64,000 nt of DNA. Origin: Pseudobowmanella zhangzhouensis (GTDB taxonomy: Bacteria; Pseudomonadota; Gammaproteobacteria; Enterobacterales; Alteromonadaceae). A program made the translations under genes and the position numbers. The stretch lies in assembly GCF_042662685.1 (NCBI RefSeq), contig NZ_JBHSYO010000002.1, positions 398,601 to 462,600 of the forward strand. Direction: 5' to 3'. The notes under the pieces were generated by a model. That model was given only the letters and a program-made list of their open reading frames with translations, made no database searches and was not told where the DNA came from. This document shows positions 1 to 8,077 of this stretch, piece after piece (the first letter of the stretch is position 1; every line of letters begins with the position of its first letter).

Positions 1-3000
1 CAGCACAGACTTGGCCCAGCCTTCACCAGCACCTAATACGTCGCCATAGGAGAATCCACCGCAGGCCACCAGCCCCTGGAATTGATCCAAAGTAATCCGT
101 CCGGCCAGGATATCGCTCATATGCACGTCAACCGCGCTAAAGCCTGCACGGTCGAATGCTGCTGCCATTTCCACATGGGAATTTACTCCCTGCTCACGCA
201 ACACCGCCACTTTAGGCGCAATACCTTTGGCGATATAAGGCGCAGCCACGTCCTCGTTTAGATCAAACGATAGCGCGACATTTAAGCCCGGATCGCCATT
301 GTCTTTCTTAGCTTCAAACTCCTGATGGGCACAATCTGGATTATCCCGCAGCGCCTGCATCTGATGGGTGGTTTCTGCCCATACGGTGCGGAAATAGGTG
401 CGGCTATTAATCAACACCGGCTCACCATGGCGGGTGAAACGCAGCTGGTCTTCACCATTTACCTCACCAATCACATGGCTCATGTCTGCCAGTTGATATT
501 TTTCCAACGTCGCCAACACATCGGCTACATCGGCTTCTTTCACCTGCACTACCGCACCGAGTTCTTCGTTAAATAATGCGGCGAAATTGTCGTCGCCCAG
601 GTGGTCGATATCCACATCCACACCGCAGTGACCGGCAAATGCCATTTCCGCTACAGTGGTAAATAACCCGCCATCAGAACGATCGTGATAAGCCAGTAAC
701 TTACCCTGCTGCAATAGCGCCTGAATAGCATCAAAAAAGTTCTGCAACAACGCTGGGCTATCCAGATCCGGTACCTGATCGCCCAGTTGTTTATAAACCT
801 GAGCTAAACAAGACGCGCCCAAACGGTTTTGTCCATTACCCAAGTCAATCAGGATGAGCTTGCTGGCGCCCTGATCTTTACGTAACTGCGGAGTTAGAGT
901 TTTGCGCACATCTTCGACCCGGGCGAACGCGCTGATCACCAACGACAATGGCGCAGTAACCGATTTATCGTCCCATTTGGTCTTCATCGACATTGAGTCT
1001 TTGCCGACCGGAATGGTTAAATTCAGCGCAGGACATAATTCTTCTCCTACCGCTTTAACCGCCTCATATAAACCAGCATCTTCGCCCGGGTGACCTGCAG
1101 CAGCCATCCAGTTAGCTGACAACTTCACTCGTTTCAATTCGCCAATGTTAGCCGCGGCGATATTGGTAATCGACTCAGCCACGGCCATGCGCGCCGCGGC
1201 GGCATGATTGAGTAAGGCCACCGGGGTACGCTCCCCCATAGACATGGCTTCACCATGATAGGTATCAAACGCTGCAGCGGTGACCGCCACATCGGCAACC
1301 GGGATCTGCCATGGTCCAACCATCTGGTCGCGAGCGACCAAACCTGTCACGGTACGGTCACCAATGGTGATCAGGAAGGTTTTCTCGGCAATGGTCGGTA
1401 AACGCAACAGACGTTCTGCCGCCTGTTCCAGCGTAATGCCATCAAGCTTCAGTGGCTGTCCTTTGACAGTCAAACTGGTGACGTCGCGATGCATTTTCGG
1501 TGGCTTACCCAGCAATACATCCAGCGGTAAATCCACCGGTTTATTATCAAAGTGTTTATCGCTCAAGCTCAGGTGCGGTGCCTCTGTAGCCGTCCCAATG
1601 ACCGCATAAGGTGCGCGCTCACGACGACATATCTCATCAAACACCGCCAGATTGTGTGGCTCCACAGCCAGCACATAACGTTCCTGCGACTCGTTACACC
1701 AGATTTCCAGTGGCGACATACCGGGTTCATCATTGGGCACGTTGCGCAATTCAAAATCGCCACCACGGCCGCCATCATTCACCAGTTCAGGGAATGCATT
1801 AGATAAACCACCAGCGCCCACATCGTGAATAAATTGAATCGGGTTCTTGTCGCCTAATTGCCAGCAACGATCGATGACTTCCTGACAACGACGTTCCATT
1901 TCCGGGTTATCCCGTTGCACCGAGGCAAAATCCAGATCTTCACTGGACTGACCGGACGCCATAGAGGATGCAGCGCCGCCCCCCAGACCAATATTCATCG
2001 CCGGACCACCTAATGCGATCAGTTTGGCTCCCGGCTGGAAGTCGCCTTTTTCAATATGTTCGCGACGAATATTACCCAGACCACCAGCCAACATAATCGG
2101 CTTGTGGTAACCGCGGATTTCTTCACCATTAAAGCTGGTGACTTTTTCCTCATAGGTGCGGAAATACCCCAATAGCGCAGGACGGCCAAATTCATTATTG
2201 AATGCCGCGCCACCTAATGGGCCATCCAGCATAATATCCAGCGCATTGACGATGCGATCCGGCTTGCCAAAATCGGTTTCCCATGGCTGTTCAAAGCCTG
2301 GAATTCGCAGGTTTGACACGGAGAACCCTACCAAGCCGGCTTTCGGTTTAGCTCCACGACCGGTCGCCCCCTCATCACGGATTTCGCCACCAGAACCGGT
2401 CGCGGCTCCCGCATAAGGTGCAATCGCAGTTGGGTGATTGTGCGTCTCCACTTTCATCAGAATATCGATGTTTTCGTGGTGATACTGATATTCACCGCTT
2501 TGTGCATCGGCAAAAAAGCGCCCGGCTTCACTTCCCGCCATCACCGCTGCGTTATCTTTGTAAGCGGAATACACATAGTCACTGCATGACTCGAAAGTAT
2601 TCTTGATCATCTTAAACAGAGATTTGCTTTGAGCCTGACCATCGATGGTCCAGTCGGCGTTGAAGATTTTATGGCGGCAGTGTTCCGAGTTTGCCTGGGC
2701 GAACATGTAAAGTTCGATATCGTGAGGGTTGCGGTTGAGTTTTTGAAAGTTAGTAAGAAGGTAATCTATTTCGTCTTCGGCCAGTGCTAGTCCCAACTGA
2801 ATGTTGGCTTGTTCCAGTGCTGGGCGACCATCCTGCAGAATATTGACCTCAGAGAGTTTGGCGGGGCTTTGATGCTGGAACAGTGTTGAGGCGCTATCCA
2901 AACTGTCCATCACCGACTCAGTCATTCTGTCATGTAACAGGGCCGATAACTGCCGGTACTGGCTCGGGGTCAACTCATCGCATTGCAGATAATATGCGCA

Positions 3001-3321
3001 ACCACGTTCAACGCGTTTTATCTGAGTCAATCCACAGTTATGCGCGATGTCGGTAGCCTTGGAGGCCCATGGCGATATGGTGCCAACCCGTGGCGTGACC
3101 AGAATAAGCTTGCCATTGGGCTCATGGATTGCTTTGGCAGGTCCGTAGGTTAATAACTTCTTGAGTACCGCCAGTTGCTCGTCACTCAGGGGATCACTAT
3201 TCACAAAATGCACATATTCCGCATACACAGCCTGCACAGGCAGCCCTGCTGAATGGAATTGCGACATGAGCTTACGCTCTCGAAAATCAGAAAGTGCCGG
3301 GGCACCACGAAGAATCAGCAT
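1..3321 (-). CDS. purL: Phosphoribosylformylglycinamidine synthase, partial (C-terminus beyond left edge)
   Basis: Large single-chain FGAM synthase, which converts FGAR, glutamine and ATP to FGAM in step four of purine synthesis. The frame is open from an ATG at 3321 to base 1, giving 1107 codons; E. coli PurL has about 1295, so roughly 190 residues are missing. The start MLILRGAPALSDFRERKL aligns with the E. coli N-terminus. Readable landmarks include NSEHCRHKIFNADW, KVETHNHPTAI, GGEIRDEGATGRGAKPKAG, the second half motif AGHPGEDAGLYEAVKAVG, and the beginning of the C-terminal glutaminase with ACGGFSYGDVLGAGEGW near the window edge. The catalytic Cys of the glutaminase (CNGCQM motif in E. 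coli) lies outside. It is divergent from mltF, the same neighbour as in E. coli. Confidence 0.97.
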   Translation of the reverse strand, partial: MLILRGAPALSDFRERKLMSQFHSAGLPVQAVYAEYVHFVNSDPLSDEQLAVLKKLLTYGPAKAIHEPNGKLILVTPRVGTISPWASKATDIAHNCGLTQIKRVERGCAYYLQCDELTPSQYRQLSALLHDRMTESVMDSLDSASTLFQHQSPAKLSEVNILQDGRPALEQANIQLGLALAEDEIDYLLTNFQKLNRNPHDIELYMFAQANSEHCRHKIFNADWTIDGQAQSKSLFKMIKNTFESCSDYVYSAYKDNAAVMAGSEAGRFFADAQSGEYQYHHENIDILMKVETHNHPTAIAPYAGAATGSGGEIRDEGATGRGAKPKAGLVGFSVSNLRIPGFEQPWETDFGKPDRIVNALDIMLDGPLGGAAFNNEFGRPALLGYFRTYEEKVTSFNGEEIRGYHKPIMLAGGLGNIRREHIEKGDFQPGAKLIALGGPAMNIGLGGGAASSMASGQSSEDLDFASVQRDNPEMERRCQEVIDRCWQLGDKNPIQFIHDVGAGGLSNAFPELVNDGGRGGDFELRNVPNDEPGMSPLEIWCNESQERYVLAVEPHNLAVFDEICRRERAPYAVIGTATEAPHLSLSDKHFDNKPVDLPLDVLLGKPPKMHRDVTSLTVKGQPLKLDGITLEQAAERLLRLPTIAEKTFLITIGDRTVTGLVARDQMVGPWQIPVADVAVTAAAFDTYHGEAMSMGERTPVALLNHAAAARMAVAESITNIAAANIGELKRVKLSANWMAAAGHPGEDAGLYEAVKAVGEELCPALNLTIPVGKDSMSMKTKWDDKSVTAPLSLVISAFARVEDVRKTLTPQLRKDQGASKLILIDLGNGQNRLGASCLAQVYKQLGDQVPDLDSPALLQNFFDAIQALLQQGKLLAYHDRSDGGLFTTVAEMAFAGHCGVDVDIDHLGDDNFAALFNEELGAVVQVKEADVADVLATLEKYQLADMSHVIGEVNGEDQLRFTRHGEPVLINSRTYFRTVWAETTHQMQALRDNPDCAHQEFEAKKDNGDPGLNVALSFDLNEDVAAPYIAKGIAPKVAVLREQGVNSHVEMAAAFDRAGFSAVDVHMSDILAGRITLDQFQGLVACGGFSYGDVLGAGEGWAKSVL

Positions 3322-3462
3322 AGCGGCGGTTCCGAATTATTATTTGGATAGAGGCGTATAGAGGACCGGCATTATAGTGGAAAATCAATCATTTGATAAG
3401 CTGGAAAGCACGGCAATATTTCGTCAGAATAAGACATCGTAGATTTTCTGACAGGTGACGCT

Positions 3463-4869
3463 TTGACCTCTTTGTTGCGCGGTTTATTGCAGCGCTTGGC
3501 CCTCATTTTCACCTGTGCGGTAGTGCTGGCCTGCCAGCCCCAAATCAAAAGCAATGCACTGCAACAGGTACTCCAGCAAGGGGTACTCAAAGTCGGTACC
3601 CGTTATGGTCCCACCACGTATTATCAGGGCCCCGAAGGCCCGCAAGGTTTCGAATATGAGCTGGCGGCCGGATTTGCCGACTATTTGGGCGTTAAGCTGG
3701 AAATGTTGCCTTACTACAATCTTGACGAACTTTATCCGCAACTGGATTCCCGCCATGTTGACCTGATTGCCACCGGATTAACCGTCAATGCCGATTTGCA
3801 TCAACGCTTTAAGGTCGGTCCTGCCTATAACCAGGTCAGCCAGAAACTGGTATTTAAACAAGGCAGACCCTGGCCACGCACCGCAGATGAACTGGACGGC
3901 GAGATAAAAGTCGTGGCGGTCAGTAGCCATGCCAGTAGCTTACGTCAGTTGCAGCATAATTTTCCCGCGCTGCAATGGACAGAAACCAACGAGCAGGACG
4001 AAGAAGAATTGTTGCAGGCGGTATTAGATGAAGACCTATCCTTCACCATTGCCGATTCTCACACCCTGGCGGTTATGCGCCGGCGCAACCCTGAACTGGC
4101 AATCGCCTTTACCGTAGAAGAGGAACAACCGATTGCCTGGCTGCTAAGTAGCCATCAGGACGATTCGCTGTTAGCAGCTTTAATTGACTATTTTGGTCAG
4201 TTGCGTGCGGATGGTCGCCTCACAGCGTTGAACGATAAATATTTCGGCCATATCCAAAGTTTTGACTACGTGGATACCCGTCGCTTTATCGAGGCAGTGG
4301 AACAAACCTTACCTGAATACCGTGAGCTATTCAGGGCCGAAAGCAATAATCTGGATTGGCGCCTGCTAGCCGCCATGAGCTATCAGGAAAGTCACTGGAA
4401 TCCCAAAGCACGCTCACATACCGGTGTCCGGGGAATGATGATGTTAACGTTGGATACCGCACGGGATTTGGGCGTTAAGTCCCGTTTAGATCCACGCCAA
4501 AGTATTCAGGGTGGCGCTCGTTACTTCCAGATGCAGCTCGATCGCATCCCCGAGCGAATCGCCCAACCAGACCGCACCTGGTTTGCATTGGCAGCCTATA
4601 ACGCGGGCTGGGGCCATGTAGAGGATGCACGTATTCTGACCCAACGCCAGGGCGGCAACCCGGATCTGTGGGTCGATGTAAAGCAGCGCTTACCGCTATT
4701 GCGTCAGAAAAAATATTATAAAACGCTAAAATATGGCTACGCCCGTGGCGATGAAGCTGCCGCCTATGTGGCGAATATTCGCCGCTATTATGATACGCTG
4801 GTGTGGCTGGATGAAAATCAGGGCATCGCACCAGAGCAGGTGCCGAATCAGGCGTTAGAGCAGGACTAA
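3463..4869 (+). CDS. mltF: Membrane-bound lytic murein transglycosylase F
   Basis: Outer-membrane-anchored enzyme predicted to cleave peptidoglycan glycan strands with formation of 1,6-anhydro-muramyl ends. The 468-residue product has a signal peptide ending in a lipobox-like VLAC (Cys near residue 24), a periplasmic solute-binding-like (SBP_bac_3) domain at roughly 40-265, and a C-terminal SLT domain with the catalytic-Glu context AMSYQESHWNP and the AAYNAGWGHV motif. The start is TTG at 3463, preceded by an AGGTGA ribosome site; no ATG precedes the signal peptide in frame. Placement next to purL and tadA matches the yfhD locus of E. coli. A small basic ORF follows after 6 bases and may be co-transcribed. 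Confidence 0.93.
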   Translation: MTSLLRGLLQRLALIFTCAVVLACQPQIKSNALQQVLQQGVLKVGTRYGPTTYYQGPEGPQGFEYELAAGFADYLGVKLEMLPYYNLDELYPQLDSRHVDLIATGLTVNADLHQRFKVGPAYNQVSQKLVFKQGRPWPRTADELDGEIKVVAVSSHASSLRQLQHNFPALQWTETNEQDEEELLQAVLDEDLSFTIADSHTLAVMRRRNPELAIAFTVEEEQPIAWLLSSHQDDSLLAALIDYFGQLRADGRLTALNDKYFGHIQSFDYVDTRRFIEAVEQTLPEYRELFRAESNNLDWRLLAAMSYQESHWNPKARSHTGVRGMMMLTLDTARDLGVKSRLDPRQSIQGGARYFQMQLDRIPERIAQPDRTWFALAAYNAGWGHVEDARILTQRQGGNPDLWVDVKQRLPLLRQKKYYKTLKYGYARGDEAAAYVANIRRYYDTLVWLDENQGIAPEQVPNQALEQD

Positions 4870-4875
4870 TCAAGC

Positions 4876-5058
4876 ATGGCCAATCAAAAATTTCGTTTTT
4901 CCCGCCGTATGTTTAAAAACAACACACACAGACGATTGGCACTCAAGCGCGCGCATCGCAAAGTCAATTTGCGCCGTCAGGCTTTTCAAAATCGTGAAAT
5001 TTACTTATCCATGGATGGCATGACTGATTCTGTCGAATCTAATGTGGTAGTGGATTGA
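4876..5058 (+). CDS. Small, very basic hypothetical protein
   Basis: A 60-residue ORF beginning 6 bases after the mltF stop, with AGGA about 10 bases ahead of its ATG. Its first 40 residues are rich in Arg/Lys and Phe (MANQKFRFSRRMFKNNTHRR), the last 20 are acidic and hydrophobic. I do not recognise it. The composition would suit a nucleic-acid or ribosome binder, but that is inference only. Its last 58 bases run antisense over the 3' end of tadA. It could be a real small gene translated from the mltF message or a chance ORF; the placement and ribosome site favour the former slightly. Confidence 0.45.
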   Translation: MANQKFRFSRRMFKNNTHRRLALKRAHRKVNLRRQAFQNREIYLSMDGMTDSVESNVVVD

Positions 5059-5615
5059 CGCAATTGCTTTTGTTCTTTTCGGCGGCGACGAAAAAACGCA
5101 GATAGTGCCGTACTGCATTGCTTCGCTAAAACACCACTTTCTACGTCGATTTGGTGATTCAATGCCGGATGTCGGCAAATATCCATCACACTGCCAGCAG
5201 CACCGGTTTTGGCATCCGCCGCACCATATACAACACGCGCTACCCGCGCATGAACCAACGCACCGGCGCACATCGCACAAGGTTCCAAGGTAACGTATAG
5301 GGTGCTGTCCACCAGACGATAATTGTTTACTTTACGCCCGGCAGCACGAATTGCCTGCATTTCAGCATGGGCAGACGGATCGTTGAGCATAATCGACTGA
5401 TTAAACCCCTCACCTATTACTTCATTATTTTTGACTAACACTGCACCCACAGGAATTTCACCCTGTCGCTCTGCCTGCTGGGCTAAAGACAGTGCATGCT
5501 GCATCCAGAATTCGTCTGTATTTGTTGTCACGCCGTTACAATTATTTACCTTAACACTCTGCCAATTAGACAAAAAATTAGCGAATATCACCAATGTTGT
5601 TCGTAACCATTTCAC
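5001..5615 (-). CDS. tadA: tRNA-specific adenosine deaminase
   Basis: Zinc deaminase that converts A34 to inosine in the tRNA-Arg(ACG) anticodon. The zinc site is visible as HAEMQAIR (His83, Glu85) and PCAMCAGAL (Cys113, Cys116), followed by the TadA-type YGAADAKTGAAGS. With the ATG at 5615 it has 204 residues against 167 in E. coli. The excess is an N-terminal stretch of about 33 residues and a C-terminal tail after FFRRRRKEQKQ. A GTG at 5531 (VTTNTDEFWMQHAL) would give a conventional N-terminus but lacks a clear ribosome site, whereas GAAGTG precedes the 5615 ATG, so the start is unsettled. The tail overlaps a small ORF on the other strand. Confidence 0.93.
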   Translation of the reverse strand: MKWLRTTLVIFANFLSNWQSVKVNNCNGVTTNTDEFWMQHALSLAQQAERQGEIPVGAVLVKNNEVIGEGFNQSIMLNDPSAHAEMQAIRAAGRKVNNYRLVDSTLYVTLEPCAMCAGALVHARVARVVYGAADAKTGAAGSVMDICRHPALNHQIDVESGVLAKQCSTALSAFFRRRRKEQKQLRQSTTTLDSTESVMPSMDK

Positions 5616-5714
5616 TTCGCTTTTATAAGATATTGATTTTTAAGACAATAAAAAGTGGCGAGGGAATTGCCTGATAACAACAGCAAGAGAATTTTATCAA
5701 CAGGGGAAACATTC

Positions 5715-5933
5715 ATGAATTTGACGTCGATCGGTATTATCGCGATTCTGACCTGGGGCATGATTGAACTGGTGAAGCAGTTCAAGCGTGGCGACAGCAA
5801 ACAAAATAGCAAGACTGTCAATGAATTACAGAGTCAGGTGCAGCAACTGCGTGAGCGGGTTGAAGTGCTGGAAAAGATCGTCACCGACAACAGTTATGAT
5901 TTGAAAAAACAGTTCGATAACCTCAAAGACTAA
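5715..5933 (+). CDS. Small membrane-anchored coiled-coil protein, PspB-like
   Basis: A 72-residue protein with one N-terminal membrane segment (MNLTSIGIIAILTWGMIELV), a short basic linker, and a heptad-like C-terminal helix containing LRERVEVLEKIVTDN. The topology and the leucine-rich helix resemble phage-shock protein PspB and related short envelope proteins, but no pspA or pspC lies nearby, so the function is not assigned. I chose the ATG at 5715 because AGGGGA sits 8 bases upstream; the frame stays open further upstream but without a ribosome site. Confidence 0.75.
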   Translation: MNLTSIGIIAILTWGMIELVKQFKRGDSKQNSKTVNELQSQVQQLRERVEVLEKIVTDNSYDLKKQFDNLKD

Positions 5934-5999
5934 TCGGTACTTTGCAATACAGATGACATTCGCTAAAGTGGCGGCTGATTGCCGCTACTTGTGTTTTCT

Positions 6000-6293
6000 A
6001 TGCGACTGATTTTTACCACCCGCCAATTTCAGCAATTACACCATCTGGATTTAGCACAGCGCCAACAGGTGATTCAACGTGCGACGATGCGCCTGACGCC
6101 ACCTGAACGTTTTGCACTGAATATTCTAAAATTGTTGGTGTATGTGCCGGCATTTGCCTTACTGGTCAAGCTACCCGAGCAACCATTCAATGCCCTCTGG
6201 GCAGGCCTGATTTTGCTCTGCATTCCACTGGTCATTCGGCCAATGCAATGGGGAATGGCAGAAAAATACTTGCAACTTCCTAAACAGGATTAA
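6000..6293 (+). CDS. Small two-segment membrane protein, unknown function
   Basis: A 97-residue product starting MRLIFTTRQFQQLHHLDLAQ. The N-terminal half is a soluble helical region (LAQRQQVIQRATMRLTPPER), followed by two hydrophobic segments (LLVYVPAFALLVKL and LWAGLILLCIPLVI). This layout is common in small proteins of Alteromonadales and Shewanella; DUF6170 is a possible family name that I recall but cannot check. The start at 6000 is preferred over a TTG at 5979 because the protein begins cleanly there. It lies 5 bases upstream of galE, so the two are probably co-transcribed. Confidence 0.7.
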   Translation: MRLIFTTRQFQQLHHLDLAQRQQVIQRATMRLTPPERFALNILKLLVYVPAFALLVKLPEQPFNALWAGLILLCIPLVIRPMQWGMAEKYLQLPKQD

Positions 6294-6298
6294 CCAAC

Positions 6299-7318
6299 AT
6301 GGAATACGTACTAGTTACCGGAGGAGCCGGTTATATTGGCAGCCATACCGTGCTGCAGCTTTTACAGGCGGATTATCCGGTTGTCGTATTGGATAATTTA
6401 TCCAATGCCAGCGAAGAGTCGCTGCGCCGCGTGCAGGCTCTGAGTGGCAAAACGCTGGCATTTGTCAAAGGTGACATCCGCGATCGCGCCTGTTTGCAGA
6501 AAGTATTTAGCCAGTTTTCGGTCAGTGCGGTCATTCATTTTGCCGGATTAAAAGCGGTGGGTGAGTCGGTAGAAAAACCGTTGAGCTATTACGATAACAA
6601 TGTCAGTGGTTCGGTGATTTTGTGTGAAGAAATGGCCAGAGCAAAAGTCAAAACGCTGGTATTCAGTTCTTCTGCAACTGTCTACGGCGACCCGATAGCG
6701 CTGCCGTTAAACGAGAATATGCCGCAGGGCGTGCCGACAAACCCCTACGGCATGTCGAAGTTGATGATCGAGAATATTTTAAAAGATGTGTACCGTTCGG
6801 ATAACGATTGGAATATCGCCCTGCTGCGCTATTTTAACCCGGTCGGTGCGCATATATCCGGCCAGATTGGCGAAGATCCCAACGGCATTCCTAACAACCT
6901 GATGCCATTTATTACGCAAGTCGCAGTAGGAAAACGTGCTCAGCTATCTGTATTTGGCAATGATTATGACACGCCGGACGGCACTGGCGTGCGTGATTAT
7001 ATACACGTCGAGGATCTGGCTAACGGCCACTTAAAAGCATTAGAAAAACTTGCCACCGGTGCCGGCCTTGTGACCTATAACCTCGGCACAGGTAACGGTT
7101 ATTCGGTATTGGACATGGTAAAGGCCTTTGAACTAGCCAGTGGTCAGGCGGTTCCTTACCAAATCTGTCCTCGTCGCTCTGGCGACGTGGCGTCCTGCTT
7201 CGCCGATGCCAGCCTCGCCGCGCAGGAACTTGGCTGGCGCGCCACGCGCGGCATTGAAGAAATGTGCGCCGATAGCTGGCGCTGGCAATCGCAAAATCCA
7301 AATGGTTACAACAAGTGA
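6299..7318 (+). CDS. galE: UDP-glucose 4-epimerase
   Basis: Interconverts UDP-glucose and UDP-galactose using tightly bound NAD, supplying galactose for envelope polysaccharides. The 339-residue protein shows the Rossmann glycine motif GGAGYIGSHT at the N-terminus, the catalytic Ser region SSSATVYG, the YxxxK pair in YGMSK, and RYFNPVGAHISGQIGEDP typical of GalE. Length equals the usual 338-340. It follows the small membrane gene by 5 bases and ends at a bidirectional terminator shared with the convergent gene. Confidence 0.97.
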   Translation: MEYVLVTGGAGYIGSHTVLQLLQADYPVVVLDNLSNASEESLRRVQALSGKTLAFVKGDIRDRACLQKVFSQFSVSAVIHFAGLKAVGESVEKPLSYYDNNVSGSVILCEEMARAKVKTLVFSSSATVYGDPIALPLNENMPQGVPTNPYGMSKLMIENILKDVYRSDNDWNIALLRYFNPVGAHISGQIGEDPNGIPNNLMPFITQVAVGKRAQLSVFGNDYDTPDGTGVRDYIHVEDLANGHLKALEKLATGAGLVTYNLGTGNGYSVLDMVKAFELASGQAVPYQICPRRSGDVASCFADASLAAQELGWRATRGIEEMCADSWRWQSQNPNGYNK

Positions 7319-7320
7319 AA

Positions 7321-7342
7321 AAGCGCCTCAGGGCGCTTTTTT
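7321..7342. terminator. Bidirectional terminator shared by galE and the convergent binding-protein gene
   Basis: Arms AAGCGCC (7321-7327) and GGCGCTT (7332-7338) with a TCAG loop, followed on the plus strand by a T run and preceded by A residues. The minus-strand gene uses bases of this hairpin for its last codons and stop (7328-7330). Confidence 0.85.
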
Positions 7343-8005
7343 ATTTTGCTGGAGTCTGGCGTTGAGCCAACAATCATTACGAATGAATAACCCAACCTGT
7401 TGAGTGGCCAGTAATGTCTCAGAAAATTGTAACGTCTGTTCACCTGTTACTTCGGCAGACAGCCTCTCCAGTGCGTGCTCATCGCCAAATGCGTAATCCA
7501 CCCGACTCAGCAATAACAACTCAAGCCCCTGCTCGACCGTTTCGACAAAGACTATTTTTTTACCCGCTTGTTTAAACCAGGCTGGAATAAAGCGTTCCTT
7601 AGAGCTTCGCAATAATGCGACAGATTTACCGGATAAATCCGTCAATTCATTCCACCGGAACGGGCTATCCGTCATGTTACGAAATAACCCCATTTTGACC
7701 ACTTCATTGCCTAACGGTACAAAACGCACATCTTTGCGCTGCCAGGGCGGATAAAAGGTTGCACACCATTGTTCATCACTGATGGCTCTCTGCGCGCGCG
7801 CAGGAGGATAAAATAATGGACGGATGTGCACATCGGACAAATTTTGCTGGCGCAGATAGGCCTGTAATGCCACAAAATTTGAACCCAGATCGCTGCGCGA
7901 CTGCGTCACATAGGGAGGATATTCCACAGCCACCACGCTCAGGGTGCTGTCACTGGCATAACCAGCAAACGTTAACAACGCGGCTAACCATGTCACATAC
8001 TTCAT
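7328..8005 (-). CDS. Periplasmic solute-binding-like protein (transporter substrate-binding domain)
   Basis: A 225-residue exported protein: signal peptide MKYVTWLAALLTFAGYAS, then a type II periplasmic-binding fold like that of polar amino-acid binding proteins (VVAVEYPPYV near the start, DLSGKSVALLRSSKE and a GLELLLLSRVDYAFGDEHAL segment). No permease or ATPase is adjacent, so it could be an orphan binding protein or a ligand presenter; the substrate cannot be inferred. I set the start at the signal-peptide ATG at 8005. The frame runs open to 8062, but that extension crosses the guaA terminator and lacks signal-peptide character. Confidence 0.8.
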   Translation of the reverse strand: MKYVTWLAALLTFAGYASDSTLSVVAVEYPPYVTQSRSDLGSNFVALQAYLRQQNLSDVHIRPLFYPPARAQRAISDEQWCATFYPPWQRKDVRFVPLGNEVVKMGLFRNMTDSPFRWNELTDLSGKSVALLRSSKERFIPAWFKQAGKKIVFVETVEQGLELLLLSRVDYAFGDEHALERLSAEVTGEQTLQFSETLLATQQVGLFIRNDCWLNARLQQNKKAP

Positions 8006-8019
8006 TTGCACATCACATA

Positions 8020-8055
8020 AAAAAGGCGCTACCGAATACACGGTAGCGCCTTTTT
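8020..8055 (-). terminator. guaA terminator
   Basis: Perfect 15-bp inverted repeat, AAAAAGGCGCTACCG and its complement, around a 6-base loop, ending in a T run on either strand. It lies directly downstream of the guaA stop on the minus strand. Confidence 0.9.
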
Positions 8056-8077
8056 CAAACACAAGCCAGCTTGATGA

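Noticed and set aside
1..3321. Many plus-strand ORFs of 60-110 codons
   Set aside because: They are antisense shadows of purL, whose minus-strand frame is continuous and conserved.
7328..8062. Longer start at 8062 for the binding-protein gene
   Set aside because: The extension runs through the guaA terminator and hides the signal peptide that begins at 8005.
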